DNA of 64,000 nt from Aplectana chamaeleonis (taxonomy: Eukaryota > Nematoda > Chromadorea > Rhabditida > Cosmocercidae): positions 248,001 to 312,000 of the forward strand of contig JAPDOI010000139.1 of assembly GCA_029168955.1 (NCBI GenBank), given 5' to 3'. The position numbers and the translations under genes are program-made. Each line of letters starts with the position of its first letter. Position 1 is the first letter of the stretch. The notes under the pieces are model-generated. The model was not told the origin of the DNA. It saw only the letters and a list, made by a program, of their open reading frames with translations, and ran no database searches. This document shows, piece after piece, positions 1 to 12,111 of this stretch.

Positions 1-118
1 TTCTTGACATAGAATTTCTCTATACCTTGAACAGGAATTGATTTTCACTTGGTTTCGTGACTGTAGAGATTTGAATTAGGCTTGATAATCTGTTCCTCTC
101 GTTTTGAAAGACGATTTA

Positions 119-135
119 TTTATTTATTTATTCAA
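119..135. repeat. Short TTTA microsatellite
   Basis: About four tandem TTTA/ATTT units. The rest of positions 1-450 is AT-rich sequence in which I see no gene and no recognisable element. Confidence 0.7.
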
Positions 136-453
136 TACGCTACATAGGGCAGACGTTAAAAAAAGGGCGTAGAATATGATACAGCAGAAAAACAAATTGA
201 AAAATTACCACGCAAGAAGAATACTCGTAGCTTTGCGTTTGAAAGAAAGAAAAGAACGGGGTACATAATCCGAACTTAATTTTAAGGAGGCGAATGCCGA
301 ACTAGCCGTACATATGAAACTGTTCAATCTGAGATTAGTTTCGGGAAGCCCAGAACGAATTTTCTCCGAGTCTCCACGTGTAGAATTATGACTTTCTTCG
401 TAGAAAAAGTTATATCCACATACTCCAAGAATAAAGTTCTCCTCAAAATATTC

Positions 454-1009
454 TTAAAGGCAGTGGTCACGATGAAAAACGTAATCGAAAAAACTACAAA
501 AATCAGCTGAGATCAAAAACAGCTGAAAAACTATGAAGGTAGAGCGGTTAAAAACAGGCTGGAATTAGAGTTTCTAGGGCCCAAAGAAGCCAGTTCGTGC
601 ACACGTGCACAGCGTCGACCAAAAAGATCGCCGTCTCATGCCGAGCAGTCAAAAATCATCGACATTCAGAGAAAGAAATAATTGCAAATTTACCTAATGA
701 AAACAGTTGAACAATGAAAGCAAGCACTTCAGTGAATGTTTTCGACTAGTGTTTACATAAATTCGAAGGTTCATTGATTGCAATTCAATTTCAAGCTAGC
801 TGATGTTCTCGATATAAGACGTCATCGATGACGATGATGTGGAGAGGGCTCGTCCACCAACAAAAGACAAGAAATTTCAGGATTCAAATTTGGCCCAAAA
901 CAGTGGTTTTTTCGCGATTTTTTCTTATAGGTCCTACTACTCGAGACCCAGAAAAGGGTTTAGGGAGAAAAAGACGACAAGCATATTTGATCGCGACCAC
1001 TGCCTTTAA
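454..1009. mobile_element. MITE, AGGCAGTG family (copy 1)
   Basis: The left end reads TTAAAGGCAGTGGTCACGAT and the right end is its inverted complement (CGACCACTGCCTTTAA), so the element has ~16-20 bp terminal inverted repeats bracketed by TTAA. There is no coding capacity; open frames across it are short. Copies 3 (20,833) and 4 (37,856) share its interior, including a CACGTG-containing palindrome near 600 and a TGATGTGGAG motif near 835. The TTAA could be a 4-bp target duplication. A 2-bp TA target is equally compatible, because TTTAAA is palindromic. Confidence 0.85.
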
Positions 1010-2491
1010 GTCGCTGAAATTCGCTCTGCTTAGAGGAATGTCCAGGGTTAAATGGATTTCAAATATCACAGTATTCATCGTTTTTTGATCTTTCTGTAAA
1101 TGGTGATTTCTTCTCTTTCGAAAACAGCGATTTTTGAATTTCTTGAACATTTTTTCTTATTTCTAAATTATTGTCGTGAACATTCTCCGGAAGAGCTCAA
1201 ATAATTAATTTCATTGGAAAATTTTTTCGGCTTTGAATTCTGTGAGCATTGTGCTTTTCCTGAAGAAAAAGTATTCCTCACTTTGCTTAATTTTTTTGCA
1301 GACCATCGCCGCTCAGCATTTGAAAAATACAAGTCTTCGCCCAAAACCAAAACAATTGGTTTTTCTATGGAAAATGCTAGCAAAGTTTGAGTTTATGGAG
1401 ACGCATTTAAGAGTCAGAAGGTGATTTTTTACATTTTCCGACTTACACCTTCCAGATCTAAAAAAGGCAAATTGTGCAAATCTGGAAGAACCCGCTAAAT
1501 AAATCCTTATAGAAGAGCCGAACGTCTCTCGAATTTTTGGCCAGTTTCACAAAATCATCATCCGATGATAATGACGACTCATCCCTTTTTCCAGAGCAAT
1601 TCATCAGTTTTTTAGCCGAGATGAACCGTTCAAATCGCTCGCAAGGAATTACTTTTCTAGAGGGTGCCATTTTAAATTGACATTTTCTTCAGAGTGAAAC
1701 GACGTTTGATTTGATAACTAGTAAAATACCAAAAGTTTTTTTAAGACTCGTTCCAACGAAAATGTGAATCTTGCATAAAAGTACCAGATTTGAGAGGTCG
1801 CACGCTGATAAAAGTGAGCTCTCCGCGCAGTTCATTGGCCGCCACCGCGCGTTTAGCCGGAGATTGAGTCATAGAAGGGCGACCAGTTGGAGATGAAATG
1901 GAAAAAAAAGTTGAAAAATGGCTTCAAGCAGTTGGCAGTTAATAGCGTCAGGTCGCGGCGACTTGGCGATTGGTTGGAAGCGTGCCCTGGTCGACGGCGA
2001 CCGAGTGGCGCCTGGTCTTCAATCTGGCATTAAATTGGCAAACTTTTGCTTTTAGACCAGATTCATGAGTAGTGATCGTTTGACTTCAACTCCTTCTACT
2101 GCTTTTTGCGAGCAACAGATATTGGTACAGTCGAGCTGATAACAGGACTGTCGAAAACGTGTACACCCGGGAAGGTGGGCGAAAATCATTCAGATGCACT
2201 AACTGACCCTGAAATTTGAAAACACCAGCAATGTCGGAAAAAACTGATACGATCGAGCACAAAAAGACCTGTGCGGCCCTAAACCTGAGTGTTCCGCTCA
2301 CGCCACGCCCACTCCTTTCAACCGGTACCGATCCGTAAACTGCTGAAAACCAGGCCTTAGGGGTAACAACATACATCCAGGAGGTTACAATCCACTCCGC
2401 TCATCAAAACTTACCCCATTTGATAATCGGTTGCCTTGTTATAGTCGGGTTTTCATTCATGAGTGGGCATTTTCTTAAAAGGAAAGAAGTT
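1010..2491. other. Intergenic DNA with weak exon-like stretches
   Basis: No firm gene. The minus strand has a short frame (1458-1670) starting MAPSRK with a serine/aspartate-rich middle. Another minus-strand stretch (2086-2210) follows an acceptor-like TTTCAG. Neither has a recognisable domain. Part of 2220-2360 resembles 11,450-11,560 (a shared motif around CAACGGCTACCGATC), which suggests a dispersed repeat rather than a gene. Confidence 0.4.
1302..1420 (+). CDS. Possible isolated exon, product unknown
   Basis: A 119-bp segment preceded by a good nematode acceptor (TTTTTTTGCAG) and followed by a GTGATT donor. One frame is open throughout and encodes a basic, Lys/Arg-rich peptide of about 39 residues with no domain I recognise. 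I found no neighbouring exon, so this may be chance. Confidence 0.18.
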
Positions 2492-3105
2492 CCCATGTTG
2501 ATTATGAGTATGGTCGTAGTTACCTAAGCGACCACTTTGAGCAGTGTTACCACACTGTGCTGGCCACAACACAGAACAGCAGCCGAGGCGACAAATGGAG
2601 GACGAAGGCATCACGTGCTGCTAAGAGTGACAGAAAGGAAGCACGTGCTCCTCGAGCAGCGGCTCGTCCCCTTGTGCTGTTTTCGCTATTCTAGTAGTAA
2701 AGAGAGCTAGTTGTGTTCCTTGACAGCCTACGATCGTCTGAGATGATGGTCAAGCTATTGCTTTGATTCCATACACCTCGCTTGGGGGAGAAAAAAGAAA
2801 TATTGAATTGACATATAACTAATCAGATGTCTATATGTGCATGCTGGAGACAAAAAACTCCCCATGCTGACAGTAAATAGGGTCGTAGCTGTCCGAATGG
2901 ACCACTTTGAGCAACACTACGATTGCCATAAAAAAGAGCAGCAGCTCAGGCGACAAATGGAGGACGAGGGCAGCAAGTGCTGCTGAGAGCGGCACAAAGG
3001 CAGCACGTGCTGCTCGAGCAGCAGCTCTTCCCCTCGTGTTGTCCTCGCTATCCTCGTCGAGGTGAAAGCCTATTGTGCTCCATTACGACCCCGCGATCCT
3101 CTGAG
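2492..3105. repeat. Diverged direct duplication (~370-bp spacing)
   Basis: The segment at 2492-2746 is repeated at 2861-3105. Shared blocks include CCCATG, GGTCGTAG, GACCACTTTGAGCA, GGCGACAAATGGAGGACGA and a terminal CTCTGAG-like end. Both copies contain GCACGTGCT palindromes. Copy 2 carries a short frame beginning MDHFEQ with a Gln/Arg-rich run before a stop, so the unit may derive from coding DNA, but copy 1 lacks that frame. Confidence 0.75.
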
Positions 3106-3109
3106 TAAG

Positions 3110-3650
3110 CTTGGAACTTGCTGCTTGCTTCGTGGTGCTGGCACAAGCGAGCGAGAGCGAGCGGGCGAGGGCGCGCGAGAAGGAGCGCATGTGAGCGGCT
3201 AGCGAGACGTGTGCCCACGATGACCATAGATTTTGCGTAATCGCACGCTCTCGCCACGTATGGACGGAGCCTGAGGCCGCCAACCCCGCACGGCCCGCCG
3301 CCTGGTTTATGCGGCAGACTAGATCGAAACTGGAAACCACTCAGACGTTCGCTGTTGTCTACAGGACGTCGATCCGCCCAGAACGAGTCACCGCTGGCGA
3401 ACAGGCAGCTCTACGCGGGGTCGTTCCAGTGTGCTGTTGAGCAGGGGGCGACGGGCTGTTAAACAGCCCGTCGACCGGCAATCCCGCCGAGTGCCTTAAA
3501 TCGACGCAGACCGAGTTGTTGTCCACAGGACGTCAATTCGGGATTTCTACGGCTGCGCAGGTCGATGGGCTGTTCTACAGAACATTCGCGGGAGAGGCGG
3601 TGGCAGCGTCCATCAATCGATGTATCACGAAGATCGTGCCGTCCAAGTTC
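3110..3650. other. GC-rich repeat mosaic
   Basis: No gene. The GC-rich block at 3130-3250 is rich in GAGCG/GCGAG. Positions 3272-3342 match the 3' half of the SINE-like repeat seen at 28.4 and 57.1 kb (GCCGCCAACCCCGCACGGCC). Positions 3350-3550 carry GTCTACAGGACGTC-type motifs similar to 7250-7440 and to the GTCGACAACAGG elements at 25-30 kb. Confidence 0.55.
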
Positions 3651-3765
3651 TCATTTCCGGTTATATGAGATTTGCAATTCGTTTTATTTTTTGATGATTC
3701 TGTAGACTTCTATGATAATTCTTCTCTATTTTAATTATAAGAGATCTGTGATTCGTTTTTCAATA

Positions 3766-3882
3766 ACGTCTTCCCGTGGAAGGGGTGTTGGTGGCATGCC
3801 GAGAGATGCACCTCGCGGCGTTCCCCGTGATGGACCCGGAGGTTTCCGTGGTTTACGGAGTTTTCAGCAACTGCCTTCGTAG
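3766..3882 (+). CDS. Possible terminal exon with an RGG-like tail
   Basis: One frame gives a Gly/Arg/Pro-rich stretch (GRGVGGMPRD, then PRGVPRDGPGGFRG) ending in a TAG stop. Such tails are common in RNA-binding proteins. The upstream side (TTTTTCAATAACG) lacks a clean acceptor and no upstream exon was found. AT-rich DNA downstream would serve as a 3' UTR. It could also be a repeat fragment. Confidence 0.25.
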   Translation, partial: TSSRGRGVGGMPRDAPRGVPRDGPGGFRGLRSFQQLPS

Positions 3883-4224
3883 GCAGATTTTGATTTTTTT
3901 CCATCCCTTTATGTGTGTCATTTGCGTCATTTTTAGTTGTTTGTCAGGAATCTCTGATCATTCGGTGGTGTTTATTTACCCCGATTCCCATCCATGTTGT
4001 CAATACTCGAGGAAAGGTAATGTAGCGAGATGAAAAATTGTAGATTTAAAAAAATAAGCGTAGTTAGCCAATATCACCTTTTCTGGTTAACAAGGGAAGC
4101 CGTTTTAGCGTAGTCCGGGATCAGCGAAATGGAGTACCTTGCGAGCTCAAAAACGTGCGTGCCTAATGCGTGTCGAATAAGTATCCAACTCGAGTGACCA
4201 CTCCCATTGAAAAAGTTTTTTGCA

Positions 4225-4660
4225 GGGACACGTGCTCCAAAAAGCACCGCGTGCTGCAAAATTTTATCGTAGGAGCACGTGTTGCAAAATTTATTTGCAG
4301 CAGCACGTGCTGCAAGCTAGTCCAGCGTTATCGTAGCAGAACATCGGCACGCGACGCGCCCGGCACACCGACATGCAACTCGACCAGCTCGCCGAGCACT
4401 ATCTGGGGCCGCGATTGGTTGGACGATCTCTCCAGCGGCTGGGCAAGCAAAGCACCGCGAACTAGTGTAATTGAACCATCGAGGCTGCCGGCTTCTGCGT
4501 CCCGCCTCAAGAGTTTTTCGCATTCTTTCCATTTTTAGGAAATCCTTTTTTTCATCGAGTTGAATGTGTATCATGCACGCATTGAAAGTTTTATTTGTCG
4601 GGGCACGTGGTAATCTGAAACACTATAAGAGCACGTGCTCCCTAGCAGCACGTTCTCTGA
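4225..4660. promoter_or_regulatory. Cluster of CACGTG palindromes
   Basis: Several GCACGTGCT-type sites occur near 4230, 4275, 4304, 4604 and 4632, often flanked by TGC/GCA to give longer palindromes. CACGTG is the core of bHLH E-boxes. Because the sites sit within repeat-like DNA also seen at 2.6-3.0 kb and 46.1 kb, they may be a property of the repeat. The intervening 4330-4450 resembles the GTCGAC-element family (GGCACACCGACATGC). Confidence 0.35.
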
Positions 4661-4799
4661 CTGTGCTCCTAACCGCCTTGTCTTCGGGTTGAATGCATTT
4701 TCGGCGCGCTTTGAATACGGCGTTAATCCGGGAAGATGTTCTTGCAACTAGTAGCTAAAAATGTGAGTGACTCCGGCATAATCGTAGCCTGCCTAGACT

Positions 4800-5990
4800 C
4801 ACTCTAAGAGAAGTTATGAGCGTTTTTATAGCTTCGCGGCAAAGTAAGGGTACCCACCATGGAATTTTTGAGGTGTTTTTTTATTTTTCTCCGGATACTG
4901 CGATAAACATGTACTGCTGAACACGAATCTGGGGCTCGCTTGTCGGAATTTATAGGTTTACTGTAGGTTACGGTAGGTAACGTTATTCAGGAGGCAGAAC
5001 TTAATAGTTTGAAAACAGACAAATGGACATCGAATTCGTATTCAGCACCCCAAAAACCCCCACATAGAAACTTTGAGACAAATCTGTGACATTGATCGAA
5101 CTACCATATACTATAGCTGTACAATTTCGAAAAAAATTTCGAACGAATGCAATTTAAAAAAACTCGCTCGACGGAATTTTGAACGAACTAAATTTGAAAA
5201 AAATCGTTCGACGAAATTTTGAACGAACTAAATTTGAAAAAAATCGTTCGACGAAATTTTGAACGAACGGAATTTGAAAAAATACGTTCGAAGAATTTTG
5301 AACAAACGAAAAAATATCGAAAATTTTTCAAAATTTCTTTCGTGTACATACAACTATACCGTATACCCAATCTATCGTAAGCTGTCAAAAATCCATAAAC
5401 TGACGTCAGATTCGTGTTGAGCGCTTTAAATAAACCCCAAAAGAACGATTTGAGCCACATCTTTTGTCACGTTCCAGAAATCGTCGGAAGTCGATTTTGC
5501 CGTCAAATTTTTCTGCCGGTGGGAAGCTTTGAACAAATTTAGTCGAACTTAGGAAAAACCACAGGTAAACCTCAGATTCGTGATCAGCACCACAAATCAC
5601 CCCCAGGTTGAATTTTGAGTCAAATCTGGAAAAAAATATTCAACGCTATCTGTACCCCGTAATTGATATAATTGAACGCTGAACCGAAAATCCATACAAG
5701 TCAAGAACGCCATCAGTCTGCACATAGCTCGGAGAATGCGCTTTCACCCAAACTTTGCCTTGGGGGGCTGTTTCGGGCCCTGAACACGATTATGAGGTCT
5801 GTTTCCGGATTTTCATAAAATTAATGCGCTTTTTCGAGGGTACAATAGGTACAAAAATCGGAAAAAAACTGCTATAACGTTTTCCAGGGTGACTCTAGGC
5901 AGCTGCGAAGGGCATATTTGGACTCTACGTCCGAAACTGGCTCTAGAAAAGTACATTTCATTTGGAATGGTTTGTATAACTTATAGTAGT
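4800..5990. repeat. Dispersed repeat shared with 53.9-54.8 kb
   Basis: Sequence around AACACGAATCT, GTTTACTGTAGGTTA, AATTCGTATTCA(G/T)CACCCC and CTGTCAAAAATC recurs in the same order at about 54,130-54,420. The 54-kb copy lacks the 247-bp element at 5112-5358, so it shows the uninserted state. No coding potential. Confidence 0.75.
5112..5358. mobile_element. hAT-like MITE, TTCGAA family (copy 1)
   Basis: It begins TATAGCTGTACA and ends in TGTACATACAACTATA, giving short inverted termini. It is flanked by CCATATAC and CCGTATAC, a 7/8-matching 8-bp target duplication. The allied repeat at 54.35 kb has one CGTATAC here and no element. The core is made of ~40-bp units built on CGTTCGA, CGAACGAA and TTTCGAAA. 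The 8-bp target and TA-starting ends fit the hAT superfamily. Confidence 0.85.
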
Positions 5991-6042
5991 TCATTTGGAA
6001 GCAGTAGTGTTGTCCGCATAAGGACATCATTATTAAAATAAT

Positions 6043-6191
6043 GTAACGTCGGTATAGATCCTAATGAGACCTTGCGTTTACTCTCGAAGGTTGGCGCAAA
6101 CTAGGTGTCATATGCTATTACGTAGGTGCACCGAGTTTGAGCCAACCTCCAACGAGGAACAAAAAGTCTCATTAGGATCCACGCCAATGTT
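6043..6191. mobile_element. Small inverted-repeat element
   Basis: Termini AACGTCGGTATAGATCC and, inverted, AACATTGGCGTGGATCC continue into a shared CTAATGAGAC. The interior is itself a loose palindrome (GGTTGGCGCAAAC and GTTTGAGCCAACC). A related interior occurs at 33,030-33,120. Confidence 0.65.
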
Positions 6192-6308
6192 AGTTTTTCT
6201 CTAGAAAATTCGATTCAGAGGGTCCAATTTCTCTTTTCCGCTTAGATTAGAACTGAAATAAGGAAAATCGGGCCATATCATTAAGTTTCGAAAGAAGGCA
6301 TACCGCCG

Positions 6309-7160
6309 TTTAAAGGCAGCATACACGCTCACAAACGTGGTCGAGATAACAGCATAAATAGGACCGCACGGCCCCTACCATGTCGTCAAATACGTTTGAA
6401 GCGCCAAAAACCATCCAGGATGACAATATCCTCTGGTTCCGAGCCAGATTTACTCTGTTCTCTCGCGCGCTTGTGCGAAGCGAAGGTAGAGACAGCGAGA
6501 AATTGTGGGGAGAAGGAGACGCAGCGTACGCACGCAGACGCACGCGACGAACGGAAATAAATCACACTCGGAAACAGGATATACTTGGCAATTTTTGAGC
6601 AATCTTGCCTTCCACGCCAGTGTTTTCCCACCCATTCGAGTACGAGAATGAGAAAAGAAACTTGAGAAAACATGTGATACGTTAGAGTGATAGCATTAGC
6701 AAACGGGAATGCACGAGAGAAACAACTTTATTCACCTGAAAATATCATGTATAGTTCATTTCCGCAATCGCGTTCAGTCCGATTATATGTTCACCTATGT
6801 AATCCTCCATTTCAAAAAGTTAGCCGAAGTAGAGCGGCATTCTCAAAAATGGACGAGAGTTAATCGGTAAACAGACATGTTACATTCAAGCAAATCAAGC
6901 TATTTCTCTCGTGCGCTCCCATGAGATAGTGCTATCACTCTATCTTATCACATGTTTTATCAAGTTTCATTTCTAATTCTCGTACTCTAACGGGTGGGAA
7001 ATACAGACGTGGAAGGCAAGATTGCTCAAACATTGTCACATATTGTCATCCTGGATGGTTTTTGGCGCTTCAAACGTTGTAGACGACATGGTAGGAGCCG
7101 TGCGGTCCTATTTATGCTGTTATCTACACCACGTTTGTGAGTGTGTATGCCTACCCTTAA
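6309..7160. mobile_element. Foldback element with ~250-330 bp arms
   Basis: The left arm (from 6309) and the inverted right arm (to 7160) match through ACAAACGTGGT, GATAACAGCATAAATAGG, GTTTGAAGCGCCAAAAACC and a distal TTGAGCAATCTTGCC block. The left arm holds an extra ~150 bp (6435-6585) absent on the right, apparently a later insertion. The outer ends start TTAAAGG or TTAAGGG. The termini resemble those of the foldback at 49.6 kb. Confidence 0.75.
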
Positions 7161-9340
7161 GGGGTGACGTCAAAAAGCTGTTGATGCTTTACTGGGATGG
7201 TAATATCAGGTCTACAGGATGTTGATAGGATGTGAACGCGGAATCGGGGGTGGAGACCCTCCTCCGATGGGATGTCTACAGCAAAAGCGTTCCCGCGGAT
7301 AGGTTGTCTACGGCACCAAGGAGGGGGGTGACGGGCAGTTCTCGAGGGGCGATCCATGCCCCTTTTGGATGTCTACAGGGAGCATTGCGTGAGGTGACAT
7401 CTCATTCGTGTCCTGTGGACAACAGCGATCGTCTGAGCATAAAATCAACATGAGACATGCGCAAAGCGATTTCGCAATTGAAGCAGGCATGGGTGAATGA
7501 GCTCAGTCGTATGGTCGAAATGTGGACCTCTCGGTGCTGATCCTAAATAATCATTTCGATTCTCAAATGGACCATTTTGACCAAGTTTGTGACAGAAAGA
7601 CACCAGTAGCGCTTTAATGCGTTTCCTGTTTTCGCCCGCCACGTGAAAGATGTGCCAGTGCTGTATTTGTATTACAGCACATCGCTTTTTTTACATAGTA
7701 AATGAAAGATGATTATTAAACGCTAAATAAGGAACTAAGTTGCGACAACAAACCTACAATATCAAATGCACAGCTAGTAAACGTGACGCAATATAACAGC
7801 AATAGCAGTACTTTGTCATGATGCAGCATGTGTTTGATGCTTCGTGTTATAGGACGCTTGACGGCTTTTATACGCTTCTTATAAGCAAATAAGCTGTCGC
7901 TCAACTGGTATTTGTATTTCTCATTCGGTTCTCGGCTATTCATCGGAACGCCTTGCCACGCAAGCCGCACACCGAGAGAAAGTCGTGTTGGTGGCGCAAT
8001 AGTGGGAATCGAATGAAGTCTTCGAAATTCTCGGGAGCGCTTACGAGATTTTAGCTACACGCATCAAGCAGTTAGGTAAAGTTTCCATCAGCTTCACTAC
8101 TAAAAGACCTGTTTTGAGTGTTCAAGAAGCACTCACTGTAGGGCTTACAAACTTTCACCAATACGGGTCGGAGCACCGTGAAAGGACCTAAGCCCCCCAA
8201 ATAAAAATGTAACTACAAAAGGAAAGTGTTGCGAGCCTAGGGACGAATAGGACTTTGTTTTCGCAAAAAAGAACAACCTCATTGTTTTCCGCGAAAACGA
8301 TTATGAATGAGGAAGTTTCTAAAAATCATGGCTTAAAATTTAATTCAATTGTGGGACTCCGTCATTTTGAATACAATTTCAAAAAATGGTCGAACACTAC
8401 CAGCTTCTAACATCAAGAGATGGTAAAGAGTGGCGACGATAATAGCTATGACCATGACGGAGCGCCGTTGGCGAGTGCTGGGAGAAAGCGACATCACTTC
8501 CGCATGCGATCGCCCCAGCCGCTCGAGATCCATGTTTTCTGGAAAGAAAATATATCGATTCGCAGTTGGGCACTAATGTATTCCAATTGCGAGGATAGTA
8601 ACGCCGCGATTTCAGGTTAAAGGTATCGTACGCAATGAAAACCAGTAACACGTTTTCTTGTGAAATGGCTTTCTTGGACCCGCCTGAGGGACTTGACAAC
8701 GTTTTTCGGATCAGAAATAGCTCAATCGGTGGATATGGAGTTGCTTAAAGACAGCGTCCGCGCAGAAAACCATATTTGGGTTTTCCTTCTCAATCCAATC
8801 TTTGAACCAAGCGGGGATAGTTGGCGAAGCTTGAGACTTCAATGTTGTGTGTTCATGATGTTATAGGCTCGCGAAAACGGTTCCGTGGTCTGAAAAGGCG
8901 TCTTACCAGTCGATCATCTAACACGAGCAACAGAAGCGCTGCGACAGGCTCGGACAGGCATCGGGAATTCAAAATTCTATATTCTTTATTTCGAGAGATA
9001 TTCCAGTTCAGACAAGTGTATTGAAACCTTTTTATTTTTAGAGAACTTTAGACAGCAGAAGGAATTGCGGAATTGTGGAAAAAGGTTCCAGGGGCTAAAC
9101 CGATTCAGACGTGCAAATTTCCGGCATTTGTGTATTGCACAAGACACACCGGACAGACTTGAAAAAAAAGGAAGCTGAATGCTTTGGGATTCTCGAGCGA
9201 GTTTTTCTCCGGAACTTGAGTGTTTTGGTTGGCCTCTTTGCGATATGTCACAGCCTGGTAGGCCTACCTGGGTAGAATTGTGAAAAAATGAATACGGTTT
9301 TCTGCGCGTACGCTGCCTTAAATGAAAGTAGCTCCAGCAA
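7160..9340. other. Long stretch without a recognisable gene
   Basis: Positions 7230-7440 contain GTCTACAGG-type motifs like those at 3.35-3.55 kb. The remainder, 7440-9340, has only short chance frames (for example a minus-strand 122-codon frame at 8986-9354 with no domain) and no repeat structure I could make out. Confidence 0.5.
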
Positions 9341-9449
9341 ATGTTACCAGTCATTTCTCGCTTTTAACAGAACGCACTCCCGTCGTGTGCCGAATACAGA
9401 GCATCCCGTTTTTTGCTGGCGCATCGAAGGATAGAAATAGTGCTATACA

Positions 9450-9505
9450 CCGTAAGAACTTAATGGCCAACCGCCGTAACAGCCAGCTCCGAGCGCGGCC
9501 GCGTC
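9450..9505. repeat. Dispersed repeat, inverted copy of 17,020-17,098
   Basis: GTAAGAACTTAATGGCC followed by AACCGCCGTAACAGCCAG is found inverted at 17,045-17,098. Both copies lie in GC-rich islands, probably the end of one element family. Confidence 0.65.
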
Positions 9506-9749
9506 GCGGTGGCTCAAATTCACAGTGGAACGCGCTATCCCCACCGGAGGAATTCTGAAGAATTGCGGCCACGGAAGGATAGCTGCGGCTATATTTGGAA
9601 ATATCATTTGTCTGTGGGTATCAACGATTCAGAAATTTTCTTTTATCACTATTTCTGTCGAAAAAGAACGCGAGTTGTCATTTTGAACACATTTCGTTAG
9701 GGCTGAGCGAATTGAACCTTCGACTCATCGCGGGTACTGTTAATATTAT

Positions 9750-10241
9750 TTAAAGGCAGTGTTCACGATAAAAAATGTGTTTCAGTTTCCACTAGGAATG
9801 GGTAGTGGAGGGGCATACTGTATCGCTGAAGTCTAAAGAACGCATGAAAGCAAGCCAGGAAAAGCTTCAAAAGAGCCCGAAGTTGCCACTTTGAGCGCAA
9901 GGCAAACCCCGAAAGCGCATCACACGCCCACCCACGTGAACAAATGAATGCTCGGATCGTCAGATGAGCGATGATTTCCAATCATCAGCCCCATTCTTCC
10001 CTTCATTCTCAGCTTCTCTCTTCACTCAGGTCAGCTCGCATAGATCGGCTGCAAAAGACGGAAGTTACAAGCCTCGGACAACTCGTCCACCATTTTCCTT
10101 AGCTCAATTTTTGAGGGACCATAACTCCGTTCCTAAAAGGTCTCGAACGACTTCAGAGACATCATTAGAATCAGCATGGGGCGCTTTTCAAGATAGGTGG
10201 AAAAACAGAAAAACGATTTTCATCGTGAACACTGCCTTTAA
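9750..10241. mobile_element. MITE, AGGCAGTG family (copy 2)
   Basis: Ends TTAAAGGCAGTGTTCACGAT and its inverted complement, bracketed by TTAA. The interior (GTTTCCACTAGGAATGGG near the left end) recurs inverted in copy 6 at 47,671-48,162. These two therefore form one subfamily, distinct from copies 1, 3 and 4. No coding potential. Confidence 0.85.
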
Positions 10242-10389
10242 TCTCATCCATAGCAAGCCTAGTTGTGTTATTCTAGTTGTTTTTCCCTGGATTACTGTCC
10301 AAATTACGATGATGATATTGTGGGTGTGATAATATGAAAGAAGTAAAAAAGGTAGGCTGATGGAGTACTGGAATTGCCATCGTGCCACT

Positions 10390-10880
10390 GCTCAGGCACC
10401 CGGGGGCTACGGCCGCCGCACCATTGGCCGCCGAGCTGCGCCTCCGATCAGCGCATCGATGTCAAAAGGTGCGCGGATCGGCGTCCTCCGCTAAAATCCG
10501 TCGGTCTGCAGCCCCTGAGCGGCCCAAAATTTGTCCATAAGCGGCTCAAAAACTGTCCATTGGCAAACGATTTCCTACTCATTACCGGTCGCAAATCTGT
10601 CACAAAGCGGACTGAAATCTGTCCAAAACCGGGCTCAAACCCGGCCAAAACCTGACGTAATCCTGTCGTACAGCGGATCGATACCTAATCAAAAGCGACT
10701 CAAAATCTACCTCAAAGCGATCGAAAAACTGGTCGAAATCGTACCAAAACCCACCCCAAACCTATCCGAACCCGGGCTCAAATCTGTTCAAAAACGGGCG
10801 GAAACCTGTCGTCCATCGGATCGAAAACTTACCAAAAGCGGCTTGAAACCCATAAAAGGGCAGTCAAAAATTTGAGTAAA
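10390..10880. repeat. Degenerate ~21-bp tandem repeat
   Basis: Loose repetition of a unit like AAATCTGTCCAAAAGCGG, with variants CAAAGCGGACTGAAATC, CAAAGCGATCGAAAAACTG and CAAAAGCGGCTTGAAACC. The in-phase repetition keeps a plus-strand frame open, but its composition reflects the repeat rather than a protein. Confidence 0.65.
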
Positions 10881-12100
10881 AGCGAGCCCAAGGGTACCAA
10901 AATCCGAAAATCTTAACAGATCCATACATTTATTTTTCTACTTGTCCAAACAAATAAAATATTAGAAAAACACCGGGCACACAACAAAAAAACATAGATT
11001 ATTCGGCAACGACTACGTCGCTCCATTCAATAGCAGAAAAGGTAGACCTTCAGAGGTCAAGGATGAATAGAAATCACCCAAATAAAATCTTGAAAAATAG
11101 GCTTTTGAGGCAGCAATAACATTCAACAAACTGTTGGATTGAGGAGCCAGATTGAAATAACAAAGAAAAATTTCGACTGCGGAACACAATCAGAAAGACC
11201 AATAGACATGAATCTCAAAGAAGAAATATTGTCTTCTGTAAACAGAGGAGAACATTGAGAGTACTTGTCACCGTTACCAAACACGTGATGAACCAGTAAA
11301 ATTAAACCGGTAAAACACAACAAGGAGGAAAAAGCTAAAAACAACAACAAAAAGTGCCTACGACAAAATCACGTCCGAATTTCCAGCGGGAATCGACATC
11401 TCTAGGACAACTTTCACCTGAAAGTTGGGAAAACTGCAAAGAATAAGCCCTAAAAAACTTATAATGACACTATCTTTGATAGTTAAACTCCCGCCACCCC
11501 TATTCCCTTCAACGGCTACCGATCAGGGTGCAGAACTGAAAACTGACTCTGAGAAAGCAGTAAATATCCAGAAAAATGAAATCTACTCTGCTCGACATAT
11601 CTTGACATTCCCCCTTTTCATAAACGGTTGTATTCTTCGAGTTGGTTTTTCAGTTGTACACTCTGATCGTCAGTCGTTGAAAGGAATCAGCGCGGTAGAT
11701 TGAAGGTTAGGGCCGTGATGGGATATTGAGGCTAGCTCTTAGCCGTCTTTCCAATCTTGCAGGTTAAATAAGCACCATACATGTCGATCTCCGCTGAAAA
11801 TTCAGACTGATTTCCCGAAGAACACTGCCAAAACTAAAATCTCAAAGAAACTGGTGTTGCCTACGTTCAAGCAGCGCTACGCGAAACTAGCAGATAATTC
11901 TAAATACACCCTATGGACACCAAACAGAAAGCCTACGATGCGGTAACACCATGAAGATTGTGAGTAAGGAAGTAAACCAAATGCCAGAGGCAAAAATAAA
12001 TCAACAGCTTTCTCAGAAGACGTAAGACGACAGCCATTTGGATTTTCTGTATCCTTTGTCGTCCGAGCCAGCCGTTGACGGGTTTTTACCCAGCGAAAAA
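10880..12100. other. No gene recognised
   Basis: AT-rich DNA. Positions 11,450-11,560 share a block with 2290-2350. No splice-bounded frame stands out. Confidence 0.5.
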
Positions 12101-12111
12101 CACATAAACAC

